This document shows, in pieces, positions 10,149 to 19,521 of a DNA stretch of 60,000 bases; positions within the stretch are counted from its first letter, which is position 1, and the number at the start of each line of letters is the position of its first letter. Origin of the DNA: Takakia lepidozioides (taxonomy: Eukaryota; Streptophyta; Takakiopsida; Takakiales; Takakiaceae); assembly GCA_030704615.1 (NCBI GenBank), contig CM060734.1:40814042-40874041 (forward strand). The letters are read 5' to 3'. A model generated the notes under the pieces. That model did no database searches, was not told the origin of the DNA, and saw nothing but the letters and a program-made list of their open reading frames with translations. The translations under genes and the position numbers were made by a program.

Positions 10149-11896
10149 TGACCTGATGTTTAGCTCCCTCCGATAAATGACGCCACTCTTCAAAAGCATC
10201 GATAATCGCTATAAGTTCTTTGTCATGGATTTCATAATTGATCTCCGCAGCGAGAACGAAAACCAACAGGGTGAAGTCGGTCATCTGTACCGTATTGTGA
10301 GAGTACCGCGCCAAGTGCAAAGTCCGATGCATCTGCTTCTAAGAAGAATGGCTTAGATGGGTCTGCATGTACCAATATTGGCCGTTGTAAATGTCTGCTT
10401 CAGCCTTTCAAATGCCTGGTCAGCCTTCTCGTCCCATACAAATTTCTTCCCTGTGAGTCGTGTCAATGGTGCAGCAATTTTGGAGTAGTCATTGATGAAG
10501 ATTCTATAGAAATTTGCAAAACCCAGAAAACATATACATCTCGGACCGAAATTGGTTTAATCCACTCGATGATGGTTTGTATTTTCTTCTGATCCATAAA
10601 GACGCATTTGTCGGAAATAATGTAGCCCATAAATTCGACCTCAGATTGATGAAAACGATATTTCTCCAACTTGACATATAGTCCTCTTTCTCTTAATTTA
10701 TCAATGACAATGCGTACATGGCGGTCATGTTCTTCTTCGTTCTGTGAAAATATCAAAATGTCGTCCAAATAGATGACTACAAAGTCATCTAAAAATTCTC
10801 GAAAGATGTCATTCATCATATGTTGGAAAATTGCTGGAGCATTTGTAAGACCGAAAGGCATAACACTGTATTCAAAATGTCCATACCTTGTTCGAAAAGC
10901 TGTTTTCCATTCGTCTCCTTCTTTTATCTGTACAAGGTTATAAGCTCATCTCAAGTCGATTTTGGTGAAAATTTTCGCTCGTCCCAGCTGGTCGAGAAGC
11001 CCATAAATCAGCGGCAACGGATAACGATTCTTGATTGTGATTTTGTTGAGACCGCGATAGTCGACACACATGCGTAATGATCCGTTCTTCTTTTTCACAA
11101 ACAAGATAGGCGCCCCCGCGGGTGATTTGGAATGTCGAATGAAGTGCTTTGACAATTTTTCATCAATGTATTCGCGTAATGCAGCCAACTCCGTCTGGGA
11201 TAAATTATAGATGGGGCCGAATGATGGTTGGGCTCCTTCTTGTAACTCAATTGCACAGTCATAAGGTCGATGTTCTGGCAATATGTCTGCATTTTTCTTC
11301 TCGAAGACATCTTTGAAATCTTGATATTGAGCGGGTAATGTTGAAGTATCTTTGTCTGTTGTGGTTTTGATCGGAGTCGCATAAAGTGCAAATGCCGCCT
11401 CCTTTTTGGTAGCTCTCTTGAAGGCTCTAGCTCCAAGAAACATGGGTTGAATACCTTTGGTACTTTTGCATTTTTGTCTTGCCGAATTTTTTCGTGGTTG
11501 CCAGTCGATGTCAGGATTATGAAGTACAAACCAGGGAAGTCCAAAGATCACAGGATTCGTTGGAGACTGGATGACATTGAAAACAATCTGTGATGCTTGA
11601 TTTTTAAGCTTCACTTCAAGGGGTCGAGTTTCATGGTCAACATTTCCTGATGCTAATGGTCGTCCATCGATAACTTCAACAGGGGCTGAGAATTTCTTTC
11701 TTACGAGCGTTAAATTGTGTTGCTTCGCAAAGTCTTTGTCAATAAAACACGCTGAAGCGCCCGAGTCCAAAAGTGCTTCTACGGAGATATCTCGATTTTG
11801 CATCTTGATCTTTACTGGAACTGTGAAAAAAGATACAGGGTCTGGAGGTAGAAATAGATTTTTTTTTGGTGAGGAATTTGGGGTGTCCAGCTGCAT
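10149..11896 (-). pseudogene. Chromovirus protease, reverse transcriptase, start of RNase H
   Basis: The minus strand from 11896 encodes a retropepsin ([19 protein letters not shown], the DSGA active site), then reverse transcriptase: [20 protein letters not shown], an in-frame TGA at 10943-10945 replacing the residue after KIDLR, then [18 protein letters not shown] and the catalytic YLDD in [17 protein letters not shown] frame change falls near 10530. RNase H begins with [20 protein letters not shown] and is cut by the CACTA insertion after HQVT. The remaining frames match family order, but the gene is dead. Confidence 0.92.
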
Positions 11897-11901
11897 GGTC
11901 T

Positions 11902-12870
11902 CTACTGTGACTGGACATCTTCGTTTTCCGACCTCCTCGTATCGAACACTTGAGTGGTGCCCCGAGCTTTGAATCTTCTCTTGTTGGGGCAGTTTAATGC
12001 CATGTGATCATTTTCTCCGCAATAAAGGCATAATCCATTCGAGCGCCGTCTTTGTTTTTCATGTGATGTCAATGGCTTGAATCGGACAGCATCAATCTGC
12101 ATAGGATCATTACCGGATGTCTGATGGATCGTTGTATTTGGTGCCGTAGTAGCAACGGCATGGTGCGTCGTCGACCATCCAGATCGCTTCTCTTGACGTC
12201 TGTCGAACAAACGATTATCGCATGCAATGACTTGGGTGATGAATTCGCTCAGTGTACTCACGTTTGGCATTGTCAACAACAAATCTTTAACATCATCTTT
12301 TAGGCCACATCGAAACTGACTAATGAGGTGCTTCTCATTCCAGTCAAGGTCGCACCCTAGTTGTCGAAATTCGGCAGCATAAACGGAAGCTGGACGTGCT
12401 CCTTGTCGAAGATTTCGCATCTTTGTCTCTGCAACTCTCTCTCTATCATTCTCTTCAAACGTTGCAGTGAACTCGGACATGTACGCTTCAAAATTGTATA
12501 GTAAATGCGAATTTTTCTCTAATAGCGGTGCAATAGTCGTAGGAACAATCGTACTTATTGAACAAAACCGCGAAATCTTGACCTCGCCCCCATCAAATTT
12601 CTCGGGCATGCTGACCTTTTGTTCCCTTGTAATCTGTTGAAGATTTGGAGGAACCGTTGCAGTATGATTTGTTGTAGTAATGACTCGTAAGGTTGAAGAT
12701 CCATTGTTTGACTCTTTCAACTCTGAAATTTGTTGTTGCAAATTGTTGAGAGCATTGCCAAGGTCTTGAGACTGATCAGCTTGTAGTTGGGCAGTAGAGG
12801 CACGAAGTTTTTGCATGTGGAGCTGAAGACTCTGCAATATGACGACCATTTCCGCAAATGTGCCTTCCAT
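11902..12870 (-). CDS. Chromovirus gag
   Basis: This 322-codon frame encodes the capsid/nucleocapsid polyprotein. It has an N-terminal coiled-coil-like region rich in Gln and Leu, a retrotransposon-gag core ([20 protein letters not shown], then [20 protein letters not shown]) and one zinc knuckle [14 protein letters not shown] with the standard CX2CX4HX4C spacing. The frame is intact from ATG to stop and is separated from protease only by a stop, so gag and pol were probably linked by readthrough or a frameshift. It begins about 40 bases inside the 5' LTR. Confidence 0.9.
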   Translation of the reverse strand: MEGTFAEMVVILQSLQLHMQKLRASTAQLQADQSQDLGNALNNLQQQISELKESNNGSSTLRVITTTNHTATVPPNLQQITREQKVSMPEKFDGGEVKISRFCSISTIVPTTIAPLLEKNSHLLYNFEAYMSEFTATFEENDRERVAETKMRNLRQGARPASVYAAEFRQLGCDLDWNEKHLISQFRCGLKDDVKDLLLTMPNVSTLSEFITQVIACDNRLFDRRQEKRSGWSTTHHAVATTAPNTTIHQTSGNDPMQIDAVRFKPLTSHEKQRRRSNGLCLYCGENDHMALNCPNKRRFKARGTTQVFDTRRSENEDVQSQ

Positions 12871-12908
12871 CTTAACTAACTAAGGAACAAACTGGAGTCT
12901 CGCCAAAC

Positions 12909-13540
12909 TGTCAAGGACGAGAACATGACTGAATACAAACAAGAGATAAGACTAGAGGTACAATGTTAGACAAGAAGTCAAGGTCGGCGTGGCCGAATGC
13001 ACGATGAGTAAATAAGAATCAAGACGATCTTTATAACAATGAACAAAAGTACAAGATATTGAAACACGACTTGAATACTGGAATGCTAGAAACTGGACTG
13101 GAGTACCAGATACTAGAAACTGGGCTAGGGTATTGGGAACTGGAAACAAGAGTAGCTTGAACTGGTGTTGGCGAGACTGAAGAGTGTCCAGTCTCGCCTC
13201 CTATATATACTTGCTACTAAGAAGCTTCCCTAAGAAGCTTCCCCTATGGAGGTTGCTTGATGGAGAAGTTTCCAAGATTAAACAAAGGTTTCTTGATGGA
13301 GAAGTTTCCTTAAACAAATGAGGTAACTTGATGGAGAAGTTTCCTAAAAAAGAAGCTTCTTGAGTAGTTTCCCAAGTTATCCTTAGTAATTTGATAAACT
13401 CCCGATAACTTGATAAGTAATGGCAAATCATGGTAAATCATGATAAATCACGATAAGTCATGGTAACTTTCGGTAACATGGTAACTTGATAACTTCTGGT
13501 ATTTACTCCTGGTAAGTTCTTCTGGGCTATGTTCGTGACA
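12909..13540 (-). repeat. Chromovirus 5' LTR (right)
   Basis: This 632-base LTR is the counterpart of 6357-6991 and lacks an internal block of about 20 bases present in the left copy. The minus-strand TATA motif recurs near 13202-13211. The sequence just inside it reads TTTGGCGAGACTCCAG on the minus strand, the candidate primer-binding site; I cannot assign the tRNA. Confidence 0.93.
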
Positions 13541-14067
13541 CTAAGCTCCTTCCCTTGATCCATAAGATCTCTCTCCTCCCGACTAGAAACAACATAAAAG
13601 AACTGAGACTAAGCTTTAAAGATGACGTCTAAAGATAGCTAAACGCACAGGGTTACGAAACGTGGGCCCATAACCTATTGTTTGTGAGAAGTAGTTGGCA
13701 ACACTTTCCATATGCAAGCTCAAGAAAGATACACATCTACTAGACACAAAGACTTGTATCAGCACCTTACAAGCATAGTATCATAAAGACTAGAACAATA
13801 TTAGTGACCATGGAAAGATACACTGGTTGTCACAGCCTGCTCATGCTAATCTTGTGACCCACACACTCAACTTCATTACAGTGTCACTACAGCAGTAAAC
13901 TTTAGGACTAAGGTATGTGTTGGCCTCACACATCTGCAGCAGCGTACAAACACATGAGGACTAAAAGAGAGCAGGGCCCATTGCTCTCAATGCTTAAGTA
14001 ACTAGCACTGTAGTTACTAGTAACTACAGTGTCAAGAAGGATGACTCCAGTGTAATCTTGATCTGGA
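13541..14067. other. Copia gag start and leader, then unassigned spacer
   Basis: 13541-13563 carries the first codons of the copia gag split by the chromovirus (minus strand). The 13564-13660 leader follows, then a primer-site-like segment at 13662-13676 that is the inverted equivalent of 3319-3333. The 32-bp repeat occupies 13676-13707. From 13708 to 14067 I see no gene or boundary; it includes an inverted stretch near 14000-14033 (ACTGTAGTTACTAGTAACTA). Confidence 0.5.
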
Positions 14068-14812
14068 TCCTTTTGAGTAATGATAAGTGTTAGACATCAA
14101 AGCCCTCTTTACTTGCTGGTTCGAGCTGAGAAGTTTGGGTGAAGCTAAGACATCCAGACACTACGTAGATTTGAGGGACACAATTGATGAACCCCCCAAG
14201 TGGTGGATCTTCCAATTTCTCTATACTCAAGGAGAGGTAAGACATCGGGCCATTTATCCTTGTCGATTCCTTGTGGAATATCCCGTAGATCCCCTGGGTT
14301 GAAGACAGCCATGAAGTACGACCACCTCTTGATAACTGCACTTGCCGTTTGGCGTTGACCTTGTGTTGCGGTGGGGGTCTGTATCCGATGAAGGAAAGGC
14401 ACCTCGTAGCAGCTCCACTTTGACGCAGAATAAACCTCCGCGTGAGACTGGGTCCACTTATCTACGTGTCTACGCGTCTCGCCGCTCAAGAAGCCCTGCA
14501 TCCGTTAGGCGAACTGCTCATGTGCCCAGCACAAGACAAGACGAGGGCCGGCCGTGGCCGGCGTAACTACGCCTTTGGGGGTGGGCCCTATTCCGTTATG
14601 TATATATACCACTCCACACCACCTTCCCTCTCACTGGATTTCTCTGTTTCGACTCTTATATCTCCCTCACCCTCGCCTCACTCCAGCACCATAACCAGCT
14701 CCTTCCTAAGATCTGTCTAGTACTACTTGAATTTAAATCTTGAGCACCGAATCTCTCTGGGACAACAGCTTACAGTCGGCCACTGTTTGTGATCGCTTAC
14801 TGATCCAAAACG
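14068..14812 (+). promoter_or_regulatory. GLP2 promoter and 5' leader
   Basis: This is the upstream part of GLP unit 2. It aligns with 17191-17583 (unit 3), and from about 14300 with 179-650 (unit 1). A TATA box TATATATA lies at 14601-14608, about 210 bases before the ATG, at the same place as in GLP1. The block around 14100-14300 is present in units 2 and 3 but absent before GLP1 in this window. Confidence 0.6.
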
Positions 14813-15478
14813 ATGGGAAGAAGCAGCTCGACGGGTACCACTTTGGTAGTACTAGCATTTCTGGCTCTCACAGCCGTCGTGGTCACCGCATCCGACGGCG
14901 ATCCACTGCAGGATTTCTGTGTGGCGGACCTGACCAGCACCCTCACACTAAATGGTCTGGTATGCAAAAACCCAACAACAGTGACCGCAAACGACTTCGT
15001 CTTCCACGGCTTGGCCAAGGCCGGAAACACGGCTGTTTCATCAGGAAGCGCTGTGACGCCAGCGTTCGCGACTGCGTTTCCAGGTCTCAACACTTTGGGC
15101 ATCGCCATGGCGCGCCTAGACTTTGCACAAGGAGGCCTTGTGACACCCCACACACACCCACGGGCCACAGAGATGCTATTTGTCGTGGAAGGATCTCTGT
15201 ATGTGGGGTTTGTGGACACCAAGAACAAGCTCTTTGCTACCACCCTGCAGAAGGGTGATGTTTTTGTGTTCCCACGAGGTCTTGTGCACTTCGAGCTCAA
15301 CGTGGGCAACGGGCCAGCTTTGGCTATCGCTGCACTCAACAGCCAGAATCCGGGGGTGCAAGCCATCCCCGCTGCTTTGTTTGGTTCCGACATCAGCGAC
15401 GCTGTGCTGGAGAAAGCGTTCAACGTGGATCAGAAGGCAGTGCAGTATTTGAAGTCTAAGTTTACTACAAAGGCGTAA
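14813..15478 (+). CDS. Germin-like protein, copy 2 (GLP2)
   Basis: This is a single-exon, 221-residue secreted cupin nearly identical to GLP1. I count seven substitutions (Ala to Thr after KNPT, Ile to Val, Phe to Leu in cupin box 1, Gln to Lys, His to Gln before KGD, Ser to Asn and His to Gln near the C-terminus) and one lost residue with a local change at the end (KFTTKA). Signal peptide, the disulphide cysteines, the HTH..E and box 2 His ligands are all preserved, so it should be as functional as GLP1. The promoter and 3' flank are also duplicated, so the two genes probably have overlapping expression. The canonical AATAAA of GLP1 is changed here. Confidence 0.95.
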   Translation: MGRSSSTGTTLVVLAFLALTAVVVTASDGDPLQDFCVADLTSTLTLNGLVCKNPTTVTANDFVFHGLAKAGNTAVSSGSAVTPAFATAFPGLNTLGIAMARLDFAQGGLVTPHTHPRATEMLFVVEGSLYVGFVDTKNKLFATTLQKGDVFVFPRGLVHFELNVGNGPALAIAALNSQNPGVQAIPAALFGSDISDAVLEKAFNVDQKAVQYLKSKFTTKA

Positions 15479-16036
15479 CTAGTGTTGCGATAGGGATCCA
15501 CTGCGTGACAATGTAAATGTATCGTATGCTAGACAGTTGACTATCTCCATTCTTTGACCCCAATTGTCACTGTGAATATGATGGGGGATTAGCTCATTGA
15601 TTCAAGTAAAATTGGATGCCTACATGATCTTCAAATTGGTTGATGGACCTTGTGGAGTCGAACTGTCTCACACAAGTATCCCACCCTCGATGCAGATGCA
15701 CCATTGTCCAGATGTTTTCATATTGGAGTTAATGTAGGCATCTGCGGCCTTTCCACCAAGTTGGTGTGCAACTTATTCTAAAGTCTATCATCTGATTATA
15801 GCGGTGACCTCGCTTTGCCTTTACTGTAGATCATCTTCAAGATTTGAGTGTCAGGTTGTGATACAAATATTCCAGGTCTAGCACTCAAGATATCGCTCTA
15901 GATCTGGGGATCATAGACTCTGACCCAGTTTTCAACTGAAGAATGAAGAGGTTGGCATCTTCTGTTAAAAATAATCTACGTGCTCATCAGCCGTAGCATC
16001 TCCAAAATGCAGTGCATCTCTCGCCTTTCCCTGCTT

Positions 16037-16112
16037 TCATTGTGTTGATAGTAGTTCCTTCATCTGCCGATCAACGTCATGCAAGTCAAACCGTGTGTCC
16101 AGAACATTGTCC
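16037..16112 (-). pseudogene. PPR-DYW gene relic in GLP unit 2
   Basis: The minus strand reads VLDTRFDLHDVDRQMKELL then STQ and a stop. It is the best preserved of the three copies and again resembles the pre-DYW segment of PPR proteins ([13 protein letters not shown]). It is a fossil fragment with no flanking PPR motifs. Confidence 0.5.
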
Positions 16113-16631
16113 TTCATCTCCCTAGTCACTCTGTCTTGTGGAGGGCGAGGTGGAGGGGCGCCCCTAAGTTCTTTCTTGTTTCTTGCTTTCTCTTCCCATA
16201 AGCTCTCTGAGTTTTTCGCGAACGTTATAAAGTACCATTCCATTTCGCTCTGCTCGGGGTCGATTTGGCTGGGCCCGCCGGAGTCTTGTCTCTCTCTGCC
16301 AATCCTCGGGGTATTGAATATTTAGGAGTAACATGTAACCTTGAAATTTTTCTAGATCCGTGAATTCGTGAATGGAACACTGGTGAGTCTAGACACTAAT
16401 GATGAAAATTAAATTGAAGTTTTTCTCTCATTCTTCTTAAGTAAAATTTCCACTTTTTGATCCAAGCCTCTTCCAATGAAACTCGAGAACAAATCAGTGA
16501 ATCACAGCCACAACAGCTAGCAGCTAGTGCTCAGTGAGCAAGAATCAAGAGCTCATCTCGTACCAAATTGTCCAGACTCTATATAATTGTAATAGAAGCC
16601 TCGCAGGTTGAAGTCGCAGTGTGGGAGAAAC

Positions 16632-16634
<3 letters not shown>

Positions 16635-16679
<45 letters not shown>
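16635..16679. repeat. GA microsatellite
   Basis: About 22 uninterrupted GA units. The equivalent place in GLP unit 1 has only about six (near 2430), showing expansion after duplication. Confidence 0.95.
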
Positions 16680-16681
<2 letters not shown>

Positions 16682-17190
16682 GGGATTGCTGAGGGCGAGT
16701 CATCGGTAGTCTGACCTGAATATGATATAGAGAGGTTCTGAAGTACCTAGTGCTCACGACGGAAGTGCGCTCTCCACTGCTTTTAATCTACTAACTATAT
16801 TGATACACGTGCGGTATTACAGACGTGCATCCAGAAACTGTGAAAATACCATGAAGGTAATTGGTGCTCTGTATTGAGACAGTGTGATTGTCAGCATCTT
16901 TGCTAAGTTTCTACGCTTACATTCCTATTTCCGCAACACCAGTCCCTAGCCCTTAATGCCTAGGCTGTGGAGCCCAGCAAAAGTGAACTTTCCTGTCAAT
17001 ATACTAACCCAGACTGTCTTTTTTATTGTATCTATATTTTCGGCTTTTTTGCTTTGGTTACTAAGAGATTCGCGTGTCACATATAGTAGATCATCAAACT
17101 CGATAATCTTGCTGGCTCAGAGCGCACGAGTCCATGATATGTTGAGGTCTACAAACCGTGCACACATTCCGATTTGTGGATGCTGGTCAA

Positions 17191-17583
17191 CTTGGATCCT
17201 TTTGAGCAATGACAAGTGCTAGACTGCAAACCCCTCCTTTACTTGCTGGTTCGGGCTGAGAAGTTTGGGTGAAGCTACGACATCCAGACACTACGTGTCC
17301 CAATTGATGAACCCCCGTACACTTAAGATGGTGGATCTTCTAATTTCTCTATACTCTAGGAGAGGTAAGACAGCCACGTCCCTGCATTCTTGTTGATTCC
17401 TTGTGGATATCCCATAGATCCCTTGGGTTGAAGACAGCCATGAAGTACCGCCACCTCTTGATAACTGCACTCAAGTGCCGTTTGGCGTTCACCTTCGGTT
17501 GTGGTGGGGTCTGTATCCGACGCAGGAAAGGCACCTCGTAGCAGCTCCACTATGACGCAGAATAAACCTCCGCGTCAAACTGG
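17191..17583 (+). promoter_or_regulatory. Remnant GLP3 upstream region
   Basis: This aligns with 14068-14450 upstream of GLP2 but stops abruptly at 17582-17585, before the TATA box. The TATA box, leader and first two thirds of the coding region are lost, so GLP3 has no recognisable core promoter. Confidence 0.65.
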
Positions 17584-17807
17584 GTGATGTTTTTGTGTTC
17601 CCACGAGGTCTTGTGCACTTCGAGCTCAACGTGGGCAACGGGCCAGCTTTGGCTATCGCAGCACTTAACAGCCAGAATCCGGGGGTGCAAGCCATCCCCG
17701 CTGCTTTGTTTGGTTCTGACATCAGCGACGCTGTGCTGGAGAAAGCGTTCAGCGTGGATCAGAAGGCAGTGCAGTATTTGAAGTCTAAGTTTACCACGAA
17801 GGCGTAA
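17584..17807 (+). pseudogene. Germin-like protein, copy 3, truncated (GLP3)
   Basis: Only the last third of the GLP coding sequence remains, from GDVFVFPRGLVHF to KFTTKA and the stop at 17805-17807, open for 70 codons from an internal Met. It keeps cupin box 2 but lacks the signal peptide, cysteines and box 1 ligands, so it cannot fold as a cupin. The junction with the upstream remnant is at a GGGT shared by both parental sites (14450-14453 and 15253-15256 in the GLP2 frame of reference), implying a deletion of about 0.8 kb through microhomology. AATAAA is retained at 17937-17942. Confidence 0.92.
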
Positions 17808-19521
17808 CTCGTGTTGCGATAGCGATCCACTGTGTGTACATGTATCGTATGCTAGACAGTTGACTATCTCCATTCTTTGACCCCAATTGTCCTGTGAATA
17901 TGCTGGGGGATTAGCTCATTGTTTCAAATAAATGGATGGCTATCTTGAAATTGGACCGTGTGGAGTGGTGCTGCCTCACACAAATATCCCACACTCATTG
18001 CACTACTCTGCTGCAACACTGGAGGTTTTACTTCAAAACTCGTTAATATAGGCACCTGAGGTCTTTCCACCAAATCGGTATGCAACTCATTTTATAATAT
18101 CCTTTAGTTTTAGCGCACACCTCGCTTTGCCTTTACTTTAGATCATCTTCAAAATCTGAGTGTCAGGTTGTGATACAAATATTCCAGTTATAACACTCAA
18201 GAATCTAGCGCTCTAGATCTTGTGGATCGTAGACTCTGACCCAGTTTTGAACTGATGAGTCAAGAGGTTCGCATCTTTTGTTTAAAATAATCTATGTGCT
18301 CATCAGCCGTAGCATCTCCAAGATGCAGTGCATCTCTCGCGTTTCCCTCCTTTCATGGTTGATAGTAGTTCGTTCATCTGCGGATCAGCATCACGCAAGT
18401 CAAACCGTGTGTCCAGAACATATCGGCGTCCTTCATCTCCCTAGTCATTCTCTCTTGTTGAGGGCCCCCCTCACTTTCTCGTTTGTCGCTTTCTCGTCCC
18501 ATAAGCTCTCCGAGGTTTTCGTGAACGTTATAAAGTACCATTTAATTTCTCTAGCTCGTGGTAGATTTGTGTCTGTGACTGTGGTCGACCCTCTTTGCGT
18601 ATACTGTTCTCACCTCGCCCTGGCTCCTGACATGCCCATCTCATGTGTTTACATGGTTATTCTTCTTCACCAATGAACCTTATTAGGTGCGTACACATGG
18701 AGACAACTTTCAATGTTAAACAGCTTCCGAAGATAACCCTGCCAGCAACGATTGTGGGAGATTTCTGCCCATTGGTGTATGTTGTCCGGCAGCATCTTTG
18801 ACTGCAAATGCACAGGATACAAGTAAACTTAACCAGGGCAGATGGCTTCAATCTTTGCATGTAGTAACCTGGGCTTGAGCCATGCTCCCAACTTCCAAGG
18901 AGTGAGAACTCCACAATCCTGGGGTGTGCTGCTTGGGAGGCGTAAGGCAGAGAGACAGAAGCACACTCATATGTACAAATGTGTAAAAACCGAATCGAAG
19001 ATTAGAATGATCAACTACCCTTCAATTGAAAATTGAATATTGTTCATCCTAGGTAGCACAAGGGATGACTGACTCATAACTGAGTTTTTAGCTAGTTGTC
19101 CATTTTCCACCATAGAGCATCTGACTCCTACCTAACCAAATAGGCTTCCAATCTGCTAAATATGAACTATAGATCTAACCTGACTCATTAATTTTCTTTT
19201 GTGCTGTTCTTACCAAAAAAGCAATTTGCTAGACAGTCTACAAAGGACTAATAACTCAGGAACTTCTGGAAGTACCGTATAATCCAATGGATCCTAGAGT
19301 AGAATGCAGTACCTTGATCAGCCCCGACCCCCACAGAGCAGCCATTTGACCTCTCTACAACGGCAAGGACTGATTTTCTTTGATATGGGTTGCACTTTGT
19401 TGGCCAGTGAGACCCGACCCAACCTAATGAAACACCAATAAGTACAATGGCCACCTAGTGAAGAAAAATCGTAACTACTCAAACTCAGGCATGAGCAAAC
19501 ACTTCCTAGACAAAAGAAGTC
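17808..19521. other. GLP3 downstream unit and intergenic spacer
   Basis: 17808-18560 is the third copy of the GLP downstream segment, with a PPR relic at 18351-18426. From 18560 to 19521 I see no gene. This spacer separates the array from the 3' end of the ABC transporter gene, which is read toward it, so part will be that gene's 3' UTR. Confidence 0.5.
18351..18426 (-). pseudogene. PPR-DYW gene relic in GLP unit 3
   Basis: The minus strand reads VLDTRFDLRDADPQMNELL, the most diverged of the three relic copies. Its presence at the same offset from the GLP stop in all units shows that the relic is part of the tandem unit. Confidence 0.4.

Larger units (their letters stand above)
6357..13540 (-). 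mobile_element. Full-length Ty3/gypsy chromovirus, nested insertion
   Basis: The element is bounded by two LTRs with TGTC..GACA ends and flanked by the 5-bp target duplication CTAAG (6352-6356 and 13541-13545). It reads on the minus strand: 5' LTR on the right, gag, protease-RT-RNase H-integrase with a chromodomain, an additional ORF, a purine-rich tract (6992-7007, AGGAGGGGGTGA on the minus strand) and the 3' LTR on the left. It lies inside a copia gag and is itself interrupted by a CACTA element at 9315-10148. Stops and frame changes in pol make it non-autonomous. The LTRs differ at about 13 sites in their first 230 bases, mostly transitions, plus an indel of about 20 bases, so it is not a recent insertion. 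Confidence 0.95.
15479..17190. repeat. GLP2 downstream duplicated segment
   Basis: This aligns with 1320-2860 downstream of GLP1. It holds the PPR relic (16037-16112) and a long GA microsatellite (16635-16679). Alignment to unit 1 ends near 17000; 17001-17190 is unique spacer before unit 3. No other gene is visible. Confidence 0.7.
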
